A stretch of 64,000 nt of DNA, from the NCBI RefSeq assembly GCF_001021975.1, contig NZ_CP009928.1:744001-808000 (forward strand), written 5' to 3'. The notes under the pieces were generated by a model, which saw nothing but the letters and a program-made list of their open reading frames with translations, was not told the origin of the DNA and ran no database searches. Position numbers and translations under genes: made by a program. Position 1 is the first letter of the stretch, and the number at the start of each line of letters is the position of its first letter. Source of the stretch: Chryseobacterium gallinarum. Lineage in GTDB: Bacteria > Bacteroidota > Bacteroidia > Flavobacteriales > Weeksellaceae. Shown in pieces: positions 16,480-25,706 of this stretch.

Positions 16480-19400
16480 ATGTTAAAACAATTTATAGAA
16501 AGACCGGTACTTTCAACGGTCATCTCCATAATCCTTCTATTATTGGGAGCACTGTCTCTCTTTAATCTGCCGATTGCTCTCTTCCCGGACATTGCTCCGC
16601 CGAGTGTACAGGTAACCGCTTTTTATCCGGGAGCTAATGCAGAGGTAGTGGCCCGTTCTGTGGCAACCCCTATTGAAGAAGCCGTGAACGGAGTTGAGAA
16701 TATGACTTATATGACCTCCAACTCCAGTAATGACGGTACCATGACGCTAAGCGTATACTTCAAACAAGGATCTGATCCTGACAATGCTGCCGTTAATGTA
16801 CAGAACCGTGTATCGAAGGCAATGAGCCAGCTTCCCCAGGAGGTGGTACAGGCAGGAATTTCAACACAGAAAGTCCAGAACAGTATGATTATGTTTATGG
16901 GTCTAACCAGCAATGATCCTAAACAATATGATGAACTGTTTTTACAGAATTACCTGAAAATTAACGTTATTCCTCAGATACAACGTATTCCCGGAGTAGC
17001 ACAGGCCCAGGTATTCGGAACAAGAGATTACTCTATGAGAATCTGGTTAAAGCCCGACCGTCTGGCTGCCAATAACCTTTCTCCTCAGGAAGTTCTTAAC
17101 GCTATCAAGGATCACAACCTTGAAGCAGCTCCTGGCCGTCTAGGGCAAGGAAGTAAGGAAACTTATGAGTATATTCTTAAATATAAAGGAAAACTAAACA
17201 AAGGTGAGGATTATGAGAATATAGCCATTAAAGCCAATAATGACGGTTCATTTTTAAGGTTAAAAGATGTGGCAAGGGTAGAATTCGGTTCTTATACGTA
17301 TACTGCGACAAACAGGGTAGACGGAAAACCCGTTGCTGGTTTTGCCATTCTACAAACGGCAGGATCCAATGCGAATGAAATCCTTACTGAAATTGAAAAA
17401 CAGGTGGATGTACTCTCTACTACCCTGCCTAAAGGCGTGGAACCTATTATCATGTATAACTCGAAAGATTTCCTGGATGCCTCCATTCATCAGGTGGTGG
17501 AAACGCTTGTTATTGCTTTCATTCTGGTATTCATTGTGGTATTTATTTTCCTTCAGGATTTCAGATCTACATTGATTCCGGCCATTGCGGTTCCGGTAGC
17601 TATTATCGGTACCTTCTTCTTCCTTCAGCTGTTTGGATTCAGCATTAATATGTTGACCTTATTTGCCCTGGTACTGGCAATTGGTATCGTGGTAGATGAT
17701 GCCATTGTAGTCGTAGAAGCAGTTCATTCCAAGATGGAGCAAACGGGAATGCCTGTAGAACACGCTACCATGAATTCGATGAGTGAAATTTCCGGGGCGA
17801 TCATTTCCATTACGCTGGTGATGTGTGCGGTATTCATTCCGGTAGGTTTTATGCAGGGACCTGCAGGAGTTTTCTACAGACAGTTTGCCTTTACACTGGC
17901 TATTGCCATTATGATTTCAGCCATTAATGCATTAACATTAAGCCCGGCTTTATGTGCCATTTTTCTGAATGATCCTCAGGGAGAACATGGTGAACACGGC
18001 CACAAAAAAGGTTTTGGAGCAAGATTTTTCAATGCATTTAATGCAAGCTTCAATAGCATGACCAAAAAATATATTTACAGCCTTAAGTTTTTAATTAAAA
18101 ATAAATGGGTGGCTATTGGTGGTCTTGTTGTGATTACTGCGGCAAGTATTTTTATGATCAAAAAAGCCCCTTCAGGATTTATTCCTACAGAAGATCAGGG
18201 ATTTGTATTGTATGCGGTAAACACTCCTCCGGGAAGCTCACTGGAAAGAACACACAGAGCGACAGAACAGATTGATAAAATTATTAATGGCGAAAAGGCA
18301 ACCAACCACTTGTGGGTAGCGGACGGAATGAACTTCATCAGTAACGCCAACGCGTCTCCTTATTCTGCAGGTTTTATTAAGCTTAAAGATTATGATAAAC
18401 GCGGTGAGATGAAAGATCCTGATCAAATCGCTGCAACGCTTACTGGAAAGGTAAGCCAGGTAAAAGATGCCAATGCATTCTTTTTCAACTTCCCTACTGT
18501 ACAGGGATTCGGTAACGTTTCCGGTTTTGAATTCATGCTTCAGGATAAAACCAATGGCTCTTTTGAACAATTGGGTACCACCACCCAGGCATTCATCGGT
18601 GAATTGATGAAACGTCCGGAGATTGCGTTTGCCTTTACCACTTATGCTGCAGGAAATCCCCAATATACCATTGATGTAGATGCAGATAAAGCTAATCAGC
18701 TGGGAGTTTCTGTAACAGAACTGATGCAGACAATGCAGATTTATTACGGAAGTAGCTTTGTTTCAGATTTCAACAGGTTTGGTAAATATTACAGGGTAAT
18801 GGCCCAGGCTGATATTCCTTATCGTACGGATATTAACTCCCTGGAAGGAATCTATGTAAAGAACAAATCCGGAGAGATGGTTCCCGCTAAAACACTGGTT
18901 ACCTTAAAAAGAACTTTTGGACCTGAAACAGTGACCCGGAATAACCTGTTTAATGCCGTAACCATCAACGGAACTCCTAAACCGGGATATAGCACCGGGG
19001 ATGCCATTAAAGCAGTAGAAGAAGTGGCCCAACAGTCCCTTCCGAGAGGTTATGGTTATGAATGGACAGGAATTACCCGCGAGGAAATCAAAACAGGCGG
19101 ACAAACCGTGTTTATTTTCCTGTTGAGTATTTTGTTTGTATACTTCCTGCTGGCAGCTCAATATGAAAGTTATATCCTTCCGTTTGCCATTATTCTTACC
19201 ATTCCGACAGGGATCTTTGGGGTATTTGCTTTCACAGGCCTGGCAGGAATAGATAACAATATCTATGTACAGGTCGGGTTGATTATGCTTGTTGGGTTAT
19301 TGGCCAAAAATGCCATCCTGATTGTAGAATTTGCTGTTCAGAGGAGAAAAGCGGGAAAATCGTTAATTGAATCTGCCCTTCAGGCTTCAAGATTACGTTT

Positions 19401-19665
19401 AAGACCTATCCTGATGACTTCTTTTGCCTTTATCGTAGGGATGCTTCCATTGGTATGGACACAAGGTGCATCAGCAAAAGGGAATCATTCCATTGGATAC
19501 AGTACTGTGGGAGGAATGCTTACAGGAGTATTATTCGGAATTTTCATTATTCCCGTAATGTATGTAATCTTCCAGTATCTGCATGAAAAAATGCCGAGCA
19601 GAAAAAAGAAAAGACTTCTGAAAAAACAAATGGAAGAAGAACTTTTAGCTTCTACTATTAATTAA
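16480..19665 (+). CDS. RND-family (AcrB/HAE1-type) multidrug efflux permease
   Basis: A 1061-residue proton-driven transporter of the hydrophobe/amphiphile efflux family. It has the standard layout: TM1 (LSTVISIILLLLGALSLFNL), a large periplasmic porter domain, TM2-6, TM7, a second porter domain and TM8-12. The proton-relay Asp pair is in TM4 (GIVVDDAIVVVEAV near 404-417). Full length, with basic cytosolic C-terminus. It lies between the adaptor and the outer-membrane factor, completing a tripartite pump under the TetR regulator. A folded element sits in the gap before it and could modulate the adaptor:permease ratio. Confidence 0.96.
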   Translation: MLKQFIERPVLSTVISIILLLLGALSLFNLPIALFPDIAPPSVQVTAFYPGANAEVVARSVATPIEEAVNGVENMTYMTSNSSNDGTMTLSVYFKQGSDPDNAAVNVQNRVSKAMSQLPQEVVQAGISTQKVQNSMIMFMGLTSNDPKQYDELFLQNYLKINVIPQIQRIPGVAQAQVFGTRDYSMRIWLKPDRLAANNLSPQEVLNAIKDHNLEAAPGRLGQGSKETYEYILKYKGKLNKGEDYENIAIKANNDGSFLRLKDVARVEFGSYTYTATNRVDGKPVAGFAILQTAGSNANEILTEIEKQVDVLSTTLPKGVEPIIMYNSKDFLDASIHQVVETLVIAFILVFIVVFIFLQDFRSTLIPAIAVPVAIIGTFFFLQLFGFSINMLTLFALVLAIGIVVDDAIVVVEAVHSKMEQTGMPVEHATMNSMSEISGAIISITLVMCAVFIPVGFMQGPAGVFYRQFAFTLAIAIMISAINALTLSPALCAIFLNDPQGEHGEHGHKKGFGARFFNAFNASFNSMTKKYIYSLKFLIKNKWVAIGGLVVITAASIFMIKKAPSGFIPTEDQGFVLYAVNTPPGSSLERTHRATEQIDKIINGEKATNHLWVADGMNFISNANASPYSAGFIKLKDYDKRGEMKDPDQIAATLTGKVSQVKDANAFFFNFPTVQGFGNVSGFEFMLQDKTNGSFEQLGTTTQAFIGELMKRPEIAFAFTTYAAGNPQYTIDVDADKANQLGVSVTELMQTMQIYYGSSFVSDFNRFGKYYRVMAQADIPYRTDINSLEGIYVKNKSGEMVPAKTLVTLKRTFGPETVTRNNLFNAVTINGTPKPGYSTGDAIKAVEEVAQQSLPRGYGYEWTGITREEIKTGGQTVFIFLLSILFVYFLLAAQYESYILPFAIILTIPTGIFGVFAFTGLAGIDNNIYVQVGLIMLVGLLAKNAILIVEFAVQRRKAGKSLIESALQASRLRLRPILMTSFAFIVGMLPLVWTQGASAKGNHSIGYSTVGGMLTGVLFGIFIIPVMYVIFQYLHEKMPSRKKKRLLKKQMEEELLASTIN

Positions 19666-19785
19666 ATAAGAAAAAGAAATTTATATCCAAAAAACATAAA
19701 GATTTTAATAACACTTAAGTTATTTTTTACGCTAAAAGCTTGAACAAAAAAGTACACATAACTTTAGAAAATCACAGTTTTCTTA

Positions 19786-19827
19786 TCCACAAACATCTGT
19801 GCAAATCTGTGTAATCTGTGGTTAAAG
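19786..19827. repeat. Dispersed intergenic repeat (atctgtg type)
   Basis: Three close copies of (a)atctgtg (ACATCTGTG, AAATCTGTG, TAATCTGTG) before GGTTAAAG, in the 263-base gap between permease and outer-membrane factor. Related words appear near 6470-6545. No coding potential. Confidence 0.45.
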
Positions 19828-19928
19828 AATAAAAAAACAAAAAGCCACAAAACTTTGAATGTTACTTAGGTTAACTGTGGTTAAAATCTCAATTTTTTGC
19901 ATAATTAAAGGTCTATCAAACAAAAACT

Positions 19929-21341
19929 ATGAAAAGAGTAAAAAATATTATTATAACATTTGCACTGGCTATAGGTTCCGTTTCGTGTGTGTCAAAACTG
20001 GCATACACGGAACCTGAGCTTCCGCTTCCTGAAAAATTCCAGTATACGGCAACAGCAGATACAGCAAGTATTGCCAATCTGGAGTGGAAACAATTTTTCA
20101 GCGACCCTATTTTACAGGAGTTGATTGAAAAAGGAATCAGAAACAATTATGATCTTCAGATTGCTTTGAAACAAGTGGCTGCTTCCCAGGAAAAACTGAA
20201 GCAGGCCAAATATATGCAATATCCCGATGTAGGTTTCGGAGTTTCAGGACAGATTTCAAAACCTTCCAAAAACAGTATGAACGGGCAAAGTTTAAATATG
20301 TTTTTAGGGCAAAATCATGTTGAAGATTATAATGCTGCTTTCAACCTCTCCTGGGAAGCTGATATTTGGGGAAAGATTAAAAATCAGCAGGAAGTTTCAA
20401 GAATGCAGTATCTTCAGACTTATGAAGGTTCAAAGGCAGTTCAGACTCAGGTGGTGGCTGCAATTGCCCAGGGATATTATAATCTGTTGATGCTTGACAG
20501 ACAATTAGCCATTGCCAAATCTAACCTTGAGCTGAGCAGCAATACACTACTGATCACACAAAAAATGTGGGAAAGCGGAGATACCACTTCCCTGGGGGTC
20601 CAACAAGCTTCTGCTCAAAAGCAGGCTACCGAGCTCCTGATTTCGCAATTGGAGCAGAATATTGCGATTCAGGAAAATGCATTAAGTATTTTAGTGGGTG
20701 AGACCCCTAACAAGATCAACAGGACAATTGAGATGTCCGACACTTCCCTACCCCGGAATATTTCTGCAGGACTTCCGGCAGCTATGGTCAGCAGAAGACC
20801 TGATGTACGTCAGCAAGAACTGGTCTTACTTGAATCAAATGCGATGGTAGGAATTGCCCAGGCCAATATGTATCCTGCTTTAAAGATTACGGCCAATGGA
20901 GGAGTCAATTCATTTAAATTTGACAACTGGTTCCAGATTCCCGCCTCATTATTCGGTTCGGTTTTAGGAGGAATCACACAACCTATTTTTCAAAAAAGAC
21001 AGTTGAAAACGGATCTGGAGGTAGCCAAAATACAAAGAGAAAAAAATGTACTGGCTTTTCGCCAGTCTGTTTTAAATGCTGTAGGTGAAGTTTCTGATGC
21101 TTTGGTTTCTAATGAAAATCTGAAAATCCAGGAACAAAAAGCTTCCGAACAGGCAGCAACGCTGAAAGAAGGGATTAAAAGTGCCCAACTTCTTTACAAA
21201 GGAGGTTCAGCCAATTATCTGGAGGTGATTACCGCACAGGGAAATTCTCTTCAGGCGGAATTGAACCTTGCTTCCATTAAAAGACAGAGATTAAGCAGCA
21301 TTGTAGATTTATACAGAGCACTGGGTGGCGGTTGGAAGTAG
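19929..21341 (+). CDS. Outer-membrane factor lipoprotein of the RND pump (TolC/NodT family)
   Basis: A 470-residue outer-membrane efflux channel. Lipoprotein signal MKRVKNIIITFALAIGSVSC with lipobox GSVSC, then two repeated OEP halves: long helices such as ALKQVAASQEKLKQAKYMQY and their counterpart MVGIAQANMYPALKITANGG. The segment MVSRRPDVRQQELVLLESNA is typical of NodT-type factors. It is the third gene of the tripartite pump and is followed by a terminator, so it probably ends the operon. Confidence 0.93.
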   Translation: MKRVKNIIITFALAIGSVSCVSKLAYTEPELPLPEKFQYTATADTASIANLEWKQFFSDPILQELIEKGIRNNYDLQIALKQVAASQEKLKQAKYMQYPDVGFGVSGQISKPSKNSMNGQSLNMFLGQNHVEDYNAAFNLSWEADIWGKIKNQQEVSRMQYLQTYEGSKAVQTQVVAAIAQGYYNLLMLDRQLAIAKSNLELSSNTLLITQKMWESGDTTSLGVQQASAQKQATELLISQLEQNIAIQENALSILVGETPNKINRTIEMSDTSLPRNISAGLPAAMVSRRPDVRQQELVLLESNAMVGIAQANMYPALKITANGGVNSFKFDNWFQIPASLFGSVLGGITQPIFQKRQLKTDLEVAKIQREKNVLAFRQSVLNAVGEVSDALVSNENLKIQEQKASEQAATLKEGIKSAQLLYKGGSANYLEVITAQGNSLQAELNLASIKRQRLSSIVDLYRALGGGWK

Positions 21342-21362
21342 TAAATTAAATTATATTGTTTG

Positions 21363-21391
21363 AATGCGGTTCGTTTGGGCCGCATTTTTAA
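21363..21391. terminator. Terminator between the pump operon and miaA (convergent)
   Basis: AATGCGG at 21363-21369 pairs with CCGCATT at 21380-21386, followed by a T run on the plus strand. Confidence 0.75.
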
Positions 21392-21399
21392 TGTGATCA

Positions 21400-22314
21400 T
21401 TATTTCGGAAGCTGTTCCGTAATCCATTGAATCAGCTCTTCAAAATCCTTTTGGGAATAGCCTAGCTGCAAATAGTGAATATCATTGGCCTTGCGATACC
21501 AGGTCAACTGACGCTTAGCATATCTGCGGCTGTTTTTTTTAATTTCGGAAACTGCGAAATCAAGATCCCATTCCCCTTCAAAATATTTAAATAGTTCGGA
21601 GTACCCTACCGTATTTAAAGCGGTTAGCCCTTTGAATTTTTCAAGACCTTTTACCTCATCCAATAATCCTTTTTCCATCATCATATCTACCCGGCGGTTG
21701 ATCCTGTCATACAGTTCTTCTCTCGGGGCTTCAATTCCGATCCGGATTACATTAAAGTCCCTGCCATCCTGCGAAACAGCAATATGCTCAGAATATTTTT
21801 TATCCGTCTGCCAGATAATATCGATTGCCCTTAACAGCCTTCGGTGGTTATGAATATCCACTACACTATAATATTCGGGATCAAGTTCTTTCAGTATTTC
21901 CTGAAGTTTTTCAATTCCCTCTTCTTCCATGATTTTCTGAAGTTTTTCCTGATTTCCGGCATTAGCTTCAGGCAGATCATGCAGTCCTTCAATCACAGCT
22001 TTTTCGTACATCATGCTTCCCCCCACGAGAATAACTGTATCATGATTCTTGAAAAGTCCGTTGATTTTTTGCAGGGCATCTTCTTCGTATTGTCCGATAG
22101 AATAATATTCTTTTACAGAGAGATTTCCGATAAAATGATGAGGTGCTTCAGCCAGTTCTTCTTCAGAAGGTGCGGCTGTTCCTATTTTCATTTCTTTAAA
22201 AAACTGGCGGGAATCACAGGAAATAATTTCTGTATTGAAATGCTGAGCCAGATCAATTGCCAATCTCGTTTTACCAATCCCGGTGGGCCCTACTACTGAA
22301 ATCAGGTTTTTCAT
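21400..22314 (-). CDS. miaA: tRNA dimethylallyltransferase
   Basis: Transfers the dimethylallyl group to A37 of tRNAs that read UNN codons. The P-loop VGPTGIGKTRLAIDLA is at about 8-23, the DSRQF motif near 34, and the tRNA-binding/catalytic region with RRLLRAIDI near 158-166. The C-terminal block YAKRQLTWYRK near 264-274 is diagnostic. The 304 residues are normal for Bacteroidota. Divergent from yicC with 93 bases between starts. Confidence 0.96.
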   Translation of the reverse strand: MKNLISVVGPTGIGKTRLAIDLAQHFNTEIISCDSRQFFKEMKIGTAAPSEEELAEAPHHFIGNLSVKEYYSIGQYEEDALQKINGLFKNHDTVILVGGSMMYEKAVIEGLHDLPEANAGNQEKLQKIMEEEGIEKLQEILKELDPEYYSVVDIHNHRRLLRAIDIIWQTDKKYSEHIAVSQDGRDFNVIRIGIEAPREELYDRINRRVDMMMEKGLLDEVKGLEKFKGLTALNTVGYSELFKYFEGEWDLDFAVSEIKKNSRRYAKRQLTWYRKANDIHYLQLGYSQKDFEELIQWITEQLPK

Positions 22315-22382
22315 CAGTTCACGTTCATTTTTTATCGGTCAGGTGTAATATTTACAGATTTCACAGTGCTAATTTAAATGTT

Positions 22383-22390
22383 TATCTTTG
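22383..22390 (+). promoter_or_regulatory. Probable -7 box of the yicC-gmk promoter
   Basis: TATCTTTG matches TAnnTTTG exactly, 17 bases before the yicC ATG. No clear -33 TTG was found. Confidence 0.5.
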
Positions 22391-22407
22391 TAGAACAATA
22401 AAAAACT

Positions 22408-23265
22408 ATGATTTTATCAATGACCGGCTTTGGTAGAGCCGAAAACGTTTTTGAAGGAAAAAAAATAACTATAGATATTAAATCATTGAACAGCAAGAGC
22501 TTTGATTTGAATATTAAAATTCCTTTACGTTATAAAGAGAAAGAATTTGAAATCAGAAAAATTCTTAACGATAGAATTATCCGTGGAAAGGTAGATTGCT
22601 ATATCAATCTGGAGAATCTGGAAGAATCCACTGATGTAAAAATTAACAAGACCCTGATTGATTCATACATCAATGAGCTTCGGGCCATTGCCGCTGACGG
22701 TCCTGATTTCGAATATCTGAAAATGGCGGTAAGACTGCCTGATGCCATAACCTCAAGACCTGATGAACTGACGGAAGGCGAATGGGAAATGCTGGCTTCC
22801 ATAGTGAATACGGCTATTGATCGCTTTGAGGAATTCAGAAGAACCGAAGGAAGTATCCTTCATGAGGAACTGAACAGAAACATTCAGAATATTGATAAAT
22901 ATCTGGGAGAGGTAATTCCTTTTGAAGAAGAAAGGATCATCAGTGTGAAAGAACGCTATCAAAAGTCCCTGAAGGAATTTGAAAATGTTGATGAAACCCG
23001 TTTTTACCAGGAAATGGCTTACTTTACGGAAAAACTTGACATTTCAGAAGAAAAGGTAAGACTTGCCCAACATTTAAAATACTATAAAGAAGTAATGGAC
23101 AATGAATCTTTCAATGGTAAAAAGCTGGGCTTCATTTCTCAGGAGATCGGAAGGGAAATTAATACTTTAGGTTCCAAGGCCAATCATGCAGAGATCCAGA
23201 AGCTGGTAGTAATGATGAAAGATGATCTGGAAAAAATTAAAGAGCAAACATTAAACGTATTATAG
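22408..23265 (+). CDS. yicC: YicC-family endoribonuclease
   Basis: A 285-residue YicC/YloC family protein. The N-terminal signature MILSMTGFGRAE is characteristic; the C-terminal DUF1732 block GFISQEIGREINTLGSKAN near 250-268 is also present. Members have been shown to cleave RNA in other bacteria. It lies 61 bases before gmk, the usual yicC-gmk pairing. Confidence 0.93.
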   Translation: MILSMTGFGRAENVFEGKKITIDIKSLNSKSFDLNIKIPLRYKEKEFEIRKILNDRIIRGKVDCYINLENLEESTDVKINKTLIDSYINELRAIAADGPDFEYLKMAVRLPDAITSRPDELTEGEWEMLASIVNTAIDRFEEFRRTEGSILHEELNRNIQNIDKYLGEVIPFEEERIISVKERYQKSLKEFENVDETRFYQEMAYFTEKLDISEEKVRLAQHLKYYKEVMDNESFNGKKLGFISQEIGREINTLGSKANHAEIQKLVVMMKDDLEKIKEQTLNVL

Positions 23266-23326
23266 CCCATAGACCTCAGGATAAGAGATCCTTCCTGGCT
23301 CTTTTATCTGAAAATCTCTAATCTAA

Positions 23327-23890
23327 ATGGATAAAGTAATTATATTTTCAGCGCCGTCAGGGAGCGGAAAAACGACATTGGTAAAACATTCTCTGGAAAC
23401 ATTTCCTGAACTTGCTTTTTCAATTTCCTGTACAACAAGACAGCCAAGAGGAAATGAAGTGCATGCAGTAGATTATCATTTTTTAACACCCGAACAATTC
23501 AGACAAAAAATTTCAGAAGGTGCTTTTGTAGAATATGAAGAAGTGTATACTGACAAATACTACGGTACTTTAAAATCTGAAGTAGAAAAAATCTGGAGTC
23601 AGGGAAAAGTTGTTATTTTTGATGTTGATGTAAAAGGAGGAATTTCTTTGAAAAAATATTTTGGTGAAAAGGCCTTGTCCATTTTTATAGAGCCGCCTTC
23701 CATCGAAGAATTGGAACGAAGATTGATTTCAAGAAATACAGATGATGCGGAAACCATTAAAACCCGTGTAGAGAAAGCAGAAGAAGAAATGTCTTATGCG
23801 GGAGAGTTTGACAAGGTTGTTATTAATACAGATCTTGATGTAGCCAAAAAAGAAATAGAAAGTTTAATAAAAAATTTTATCAGTAACTAA
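23327..23890 (+). CDS. gmk: Guanylate kinase
   Basis: Phosphorylates GMP to GDP. The P-loop FSAPSGSGKTT is at 6-16; the GMP-binding segment SCTTRQPRGNEVHAVDYHF follows at about 33-51 and YEEVYTDKYYGT near 73-84. The 187 residues are typical. It is downstream of yicC and probably cotranscribed with nadA. Confidence 0.96.
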   Translation: MDKVIIFSAPSGSGKTTLVKHSLETFPELAFSISCTTRQPRGNEVHAVDYHFLTPEQFRQKISEGAFVEYEEVYTDKYYGTLKSEVEKIWSQGKVVIFDVDVKGGISLKKYFGEKALSIFIEPPSIEELERRLISRNTDDAETIKTRVEKAEEEMSYAGEFDKVVINTDLDVAKKEIESLIKNFISN

Positions 23891-23891
23891 C

Positions 23892-23968
23892 GGCTGGAAG
23901 ATGGAAGCCGGAAGATGAAAGTAATAAATACTCTCAAAATCTAACTTCTGATCTCTAACCTCTAACTG
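23892..23968. repeat. Dispersed GGAAGATGGAAG / TCTAACCTCTAAC intergenic repeat
   Basis: The gap gmk-nadA contains GGCTGGAAGATGGAAGCCGG at 23892-23911 and, further on, a low-complexity stretch of TCTAACTTCTG / TCTCTAACCTCTAAC (23940-23967). The first motif has relatives inside the coding sequence of the T9SS-sorted protein at 55885-57501. Confidence 0.5.
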
Positions 23969-23990
23969 ATCATAAAAAATTGAGGTTGAT

Positions 23991-25010
23991 ATGAGTACCG
24001 AAACATTAGAAAAAGCTAAATCTGCCATTCCTGTAAAAGGATTTCTGGATATCAAAGATATTGCAATTCCTCAAGGGGAAGAACTGGTGAAAGCCATTCT
24101 GAAACTTAAAGAAGAAAAGAATGCTGTCATTCTTGCCCATTATTATCAGCCGGGAGAAATCCAGGACATCGCTGATTTCCTTGGTGATTCTTTACAACTG
24201 GCAAGACAGGCTAAAGAAACGAACGCAGATATGATTGTATTCTGTGGCGTTCACTTTATGGCAGAAGCTGCCAAAATCCTGAATCCAACTAAAAAAGTAG
24301 TTCTTCCGGATACGATGGCCGGATGCTCCCTGGCAGACGGATGCTCCGGAGAAGGATTAAGGAAAATGCGTGAGCAATATCCCAACGCTTTAGTAGCTAC
24401 CTACATCAACTGTAATGCTGAAACTAAAGCTGAAAGTGACATCATTGTAACCAGTTCAAATGCTGAAACAGTGATTGAAGCACTACCTAAAGACAGACCA
24501 ATCATTTTTGCACCGGATAAAAACTTAGGAAGGTATTTATCAAAAAAAACCGGACGTGATATGATCTTATGGGACGGAAGCTGTATAGTACACGAAGCAT
24601 TTTCAATGGAGAGAATTGCCAAACAATTGGCTGATAACCCTGATGCCAAACTGATTGCACATCCTGAAAGTGAAGAAGCAGTCTTGAAACTGGCCCACTT
24701 TATCGGTTCCACATCTGCTTTGTTGAACTATGTGGAAAAAGATGATTGTCAGAAATTCATTATCGCAACAGAAGAAGGGATTCTGCATGAAATGAAAAAA
24801 CGGGCTCCACACAAAGAATTAATTCCGGCACTGGTTTTTGATGAAAGCTGTAACTGCTCAGAGTGTTTTTATATGAAACGCAATACCATGGAAAAATTGT
24901 ATTTATGTATGAAATATGAGCTTCCTGAAATCCTTATTGATGAAGATTTAAGATTAAAAGCATTGAAACCGATTGAAGCCATGCTTGATCTTTCAAAAAG
25001 CATAAAATAG
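23991..25010 (+). CDS. nadA: Quinolinate synthase A
   Basis: Condenses iminoaspartate with dihydroxyacetone phosphate to quinolinate for NAD synthesis, using a [4Fe-4S] cluster. Conserved segments: HYYQPGEIQDIADFLGDSLQLA near 46-67, MAGCSLADGC near 115-124 with the first cluster Cys, and CNCSECFYMK near 285-294 with the last. The 339-residue length is typical. nadB and nadC are not in this window. Confidence 0.96.
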   Translation: MSTETLEKAKSAIPVKGFLDIKDIAIPQGEELVKAILKLKEEKNAVILAHYYQPGEIQDIADFLGDSLQLARQAKETNADMIVFCGVHFMAEAAKILNPTKKVVLPDTMAGCSLADGCSGEGLRKMREQYPNALVATYINCNAETKAESDIIVTSSNAETVIEALPKDRPIIFAPDKNLGRYLSKKTGRDMILWDGSCIVHEAFSMERIAKQLADNPDAKLIAHPESEEAVLKLAHFIGSTSALLNYVEKDDCQKFIIATEEGILHEMKKRAPHKELIPALVFDESCNCSECFYMKRNTMEKLYLCMKYELPEILIDEDLRLKALKPIEAMLDLSKSIK

Positions 25011-25013
25011 ACA

Positions 25014-25038
25014 AAAAGCACTGCTTGACAGTGCTTTT
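25014..25038. terminator. Terminator after nadA
   Basis: AAAAGCACTG at 25014-25023 pairs with CAGTGCTTTT at 25029-25038, loop of five bases, T run on the plus strand. It can also serve the convergent peptide gene at 25055. Confidence 0.85.
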
Positions 25039-25054
25039 TTATTTTGATTCATGA

Positions 25055-25225
25055 TTAAAGTAAAGGAGCATAACAAGTGCCTCCCGGTTTTCTCCAGCAT
25101 CCCCAGGCTCCTCCTCCACGGAAACATACATAAGCTGCACCACCGCATGCTTCAATCTGAATATCAGTGAATCCACCATTAATATTCATCTTTTCTTCTC
25201 TCGAAAGCTTTTTAAAATTTTTCAT
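25055..25225 (-). CDS. GG-leader bacteriocin-like peptide, 56 aa
   Basis: A small gene read from ATG at 25225 to a stop at 25055-25057. The product begins MKNFKKLSREEKMNINGG, a double-glycine-type leader like those of the bacteriocin-like peptides widely annotated in Chryseobacterium. It is followed by a core of about 38 residues with three Cys (in EACGG, YVCFRGGG and TCYAPLL), one more in GCWRKPGG, and many Gly. Expected export is by a C39-peptidase ABC transporter, which is not in this window. Whether it is an antimicrobial, a signal or a RiPP precursor is unknown. A second peptide with the same leader is encoded at 27859-28056. Confidence 0.75.
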   Translation of the reverse strand: MKNFKKLSREEKMNINGGFTDIQIEACGGAAYVCFRGGGAWGCWRKPGGTCYAPLL

Positions 25226-25408
25226 AATAATAGAATTAGATAAGTATTTTTTTTATATTCAAAAATGAACTTCTCTTTATTCAAAACAAAGCTTTAATTA
25301 ACAGGTGTAGCTGTTTTGTTAATAAGTGTATTATTTTAGAAGCCTTATGTAATCATACCATTTAATAGGAAATAGAACTCTGCGCTTCCTTCAAACCAAC
25401 TTCCGCCA

Positions 25409-25690
25409 TCAGCTGGCATATTCTATCGCTGTCAGGTATGGATTCTTATGATAATAAACCTCCAATACATCTACTTGTTTCTCCATTTGCCGGGTAATCT
25501 TCTGAACCGATTCTTCCGTTTCCCTGATAATGATAACAAACTTTTTTACTTTTTCTATTTCACTGGGTCCTACATGAAAAGTCACCATGGAAATTCTTCT
25601 TCTTGAAAAAATAGCGTTGATCCTGCCGATCAAACCTAAATAATCTTCTGTATATGCCGTTATGGTATATTCTTTATGTTCTGTTCTCAT
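25409..25690 (-). CDS. ACT-domain acetolactate synthase small (regulatory) subunit
   Basis: A 93-residue protein made almost entirely of one ACT domain (YTITAYTEDYLGLIGRINAIFS near 9-30). Short ACT-only proteins next to ilvB act as regulatory subunits giving valine feedback inhibition, so an IlvN/IlvM-like role is likely. The frame runs back to 25741 without a good start; ATG at 25690 gives a normal ACT start and a 16-base gap after ilvB. The usual C-terminal domain of longer IlvH proteins is absent. Confidence 0.82.
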   Translation of the reverse strand: MRTEHKEYTITAYTEDYLGLIGRINAIFSRRRISMVTFHVGPSEIEKVKKFVIIIRETEESVQKITRQMEKQVDVLEVYYHKNPYLTAIEYAS

Positions 25691-25706
25691 TTTTTTCTTT
25701 TTTGTT

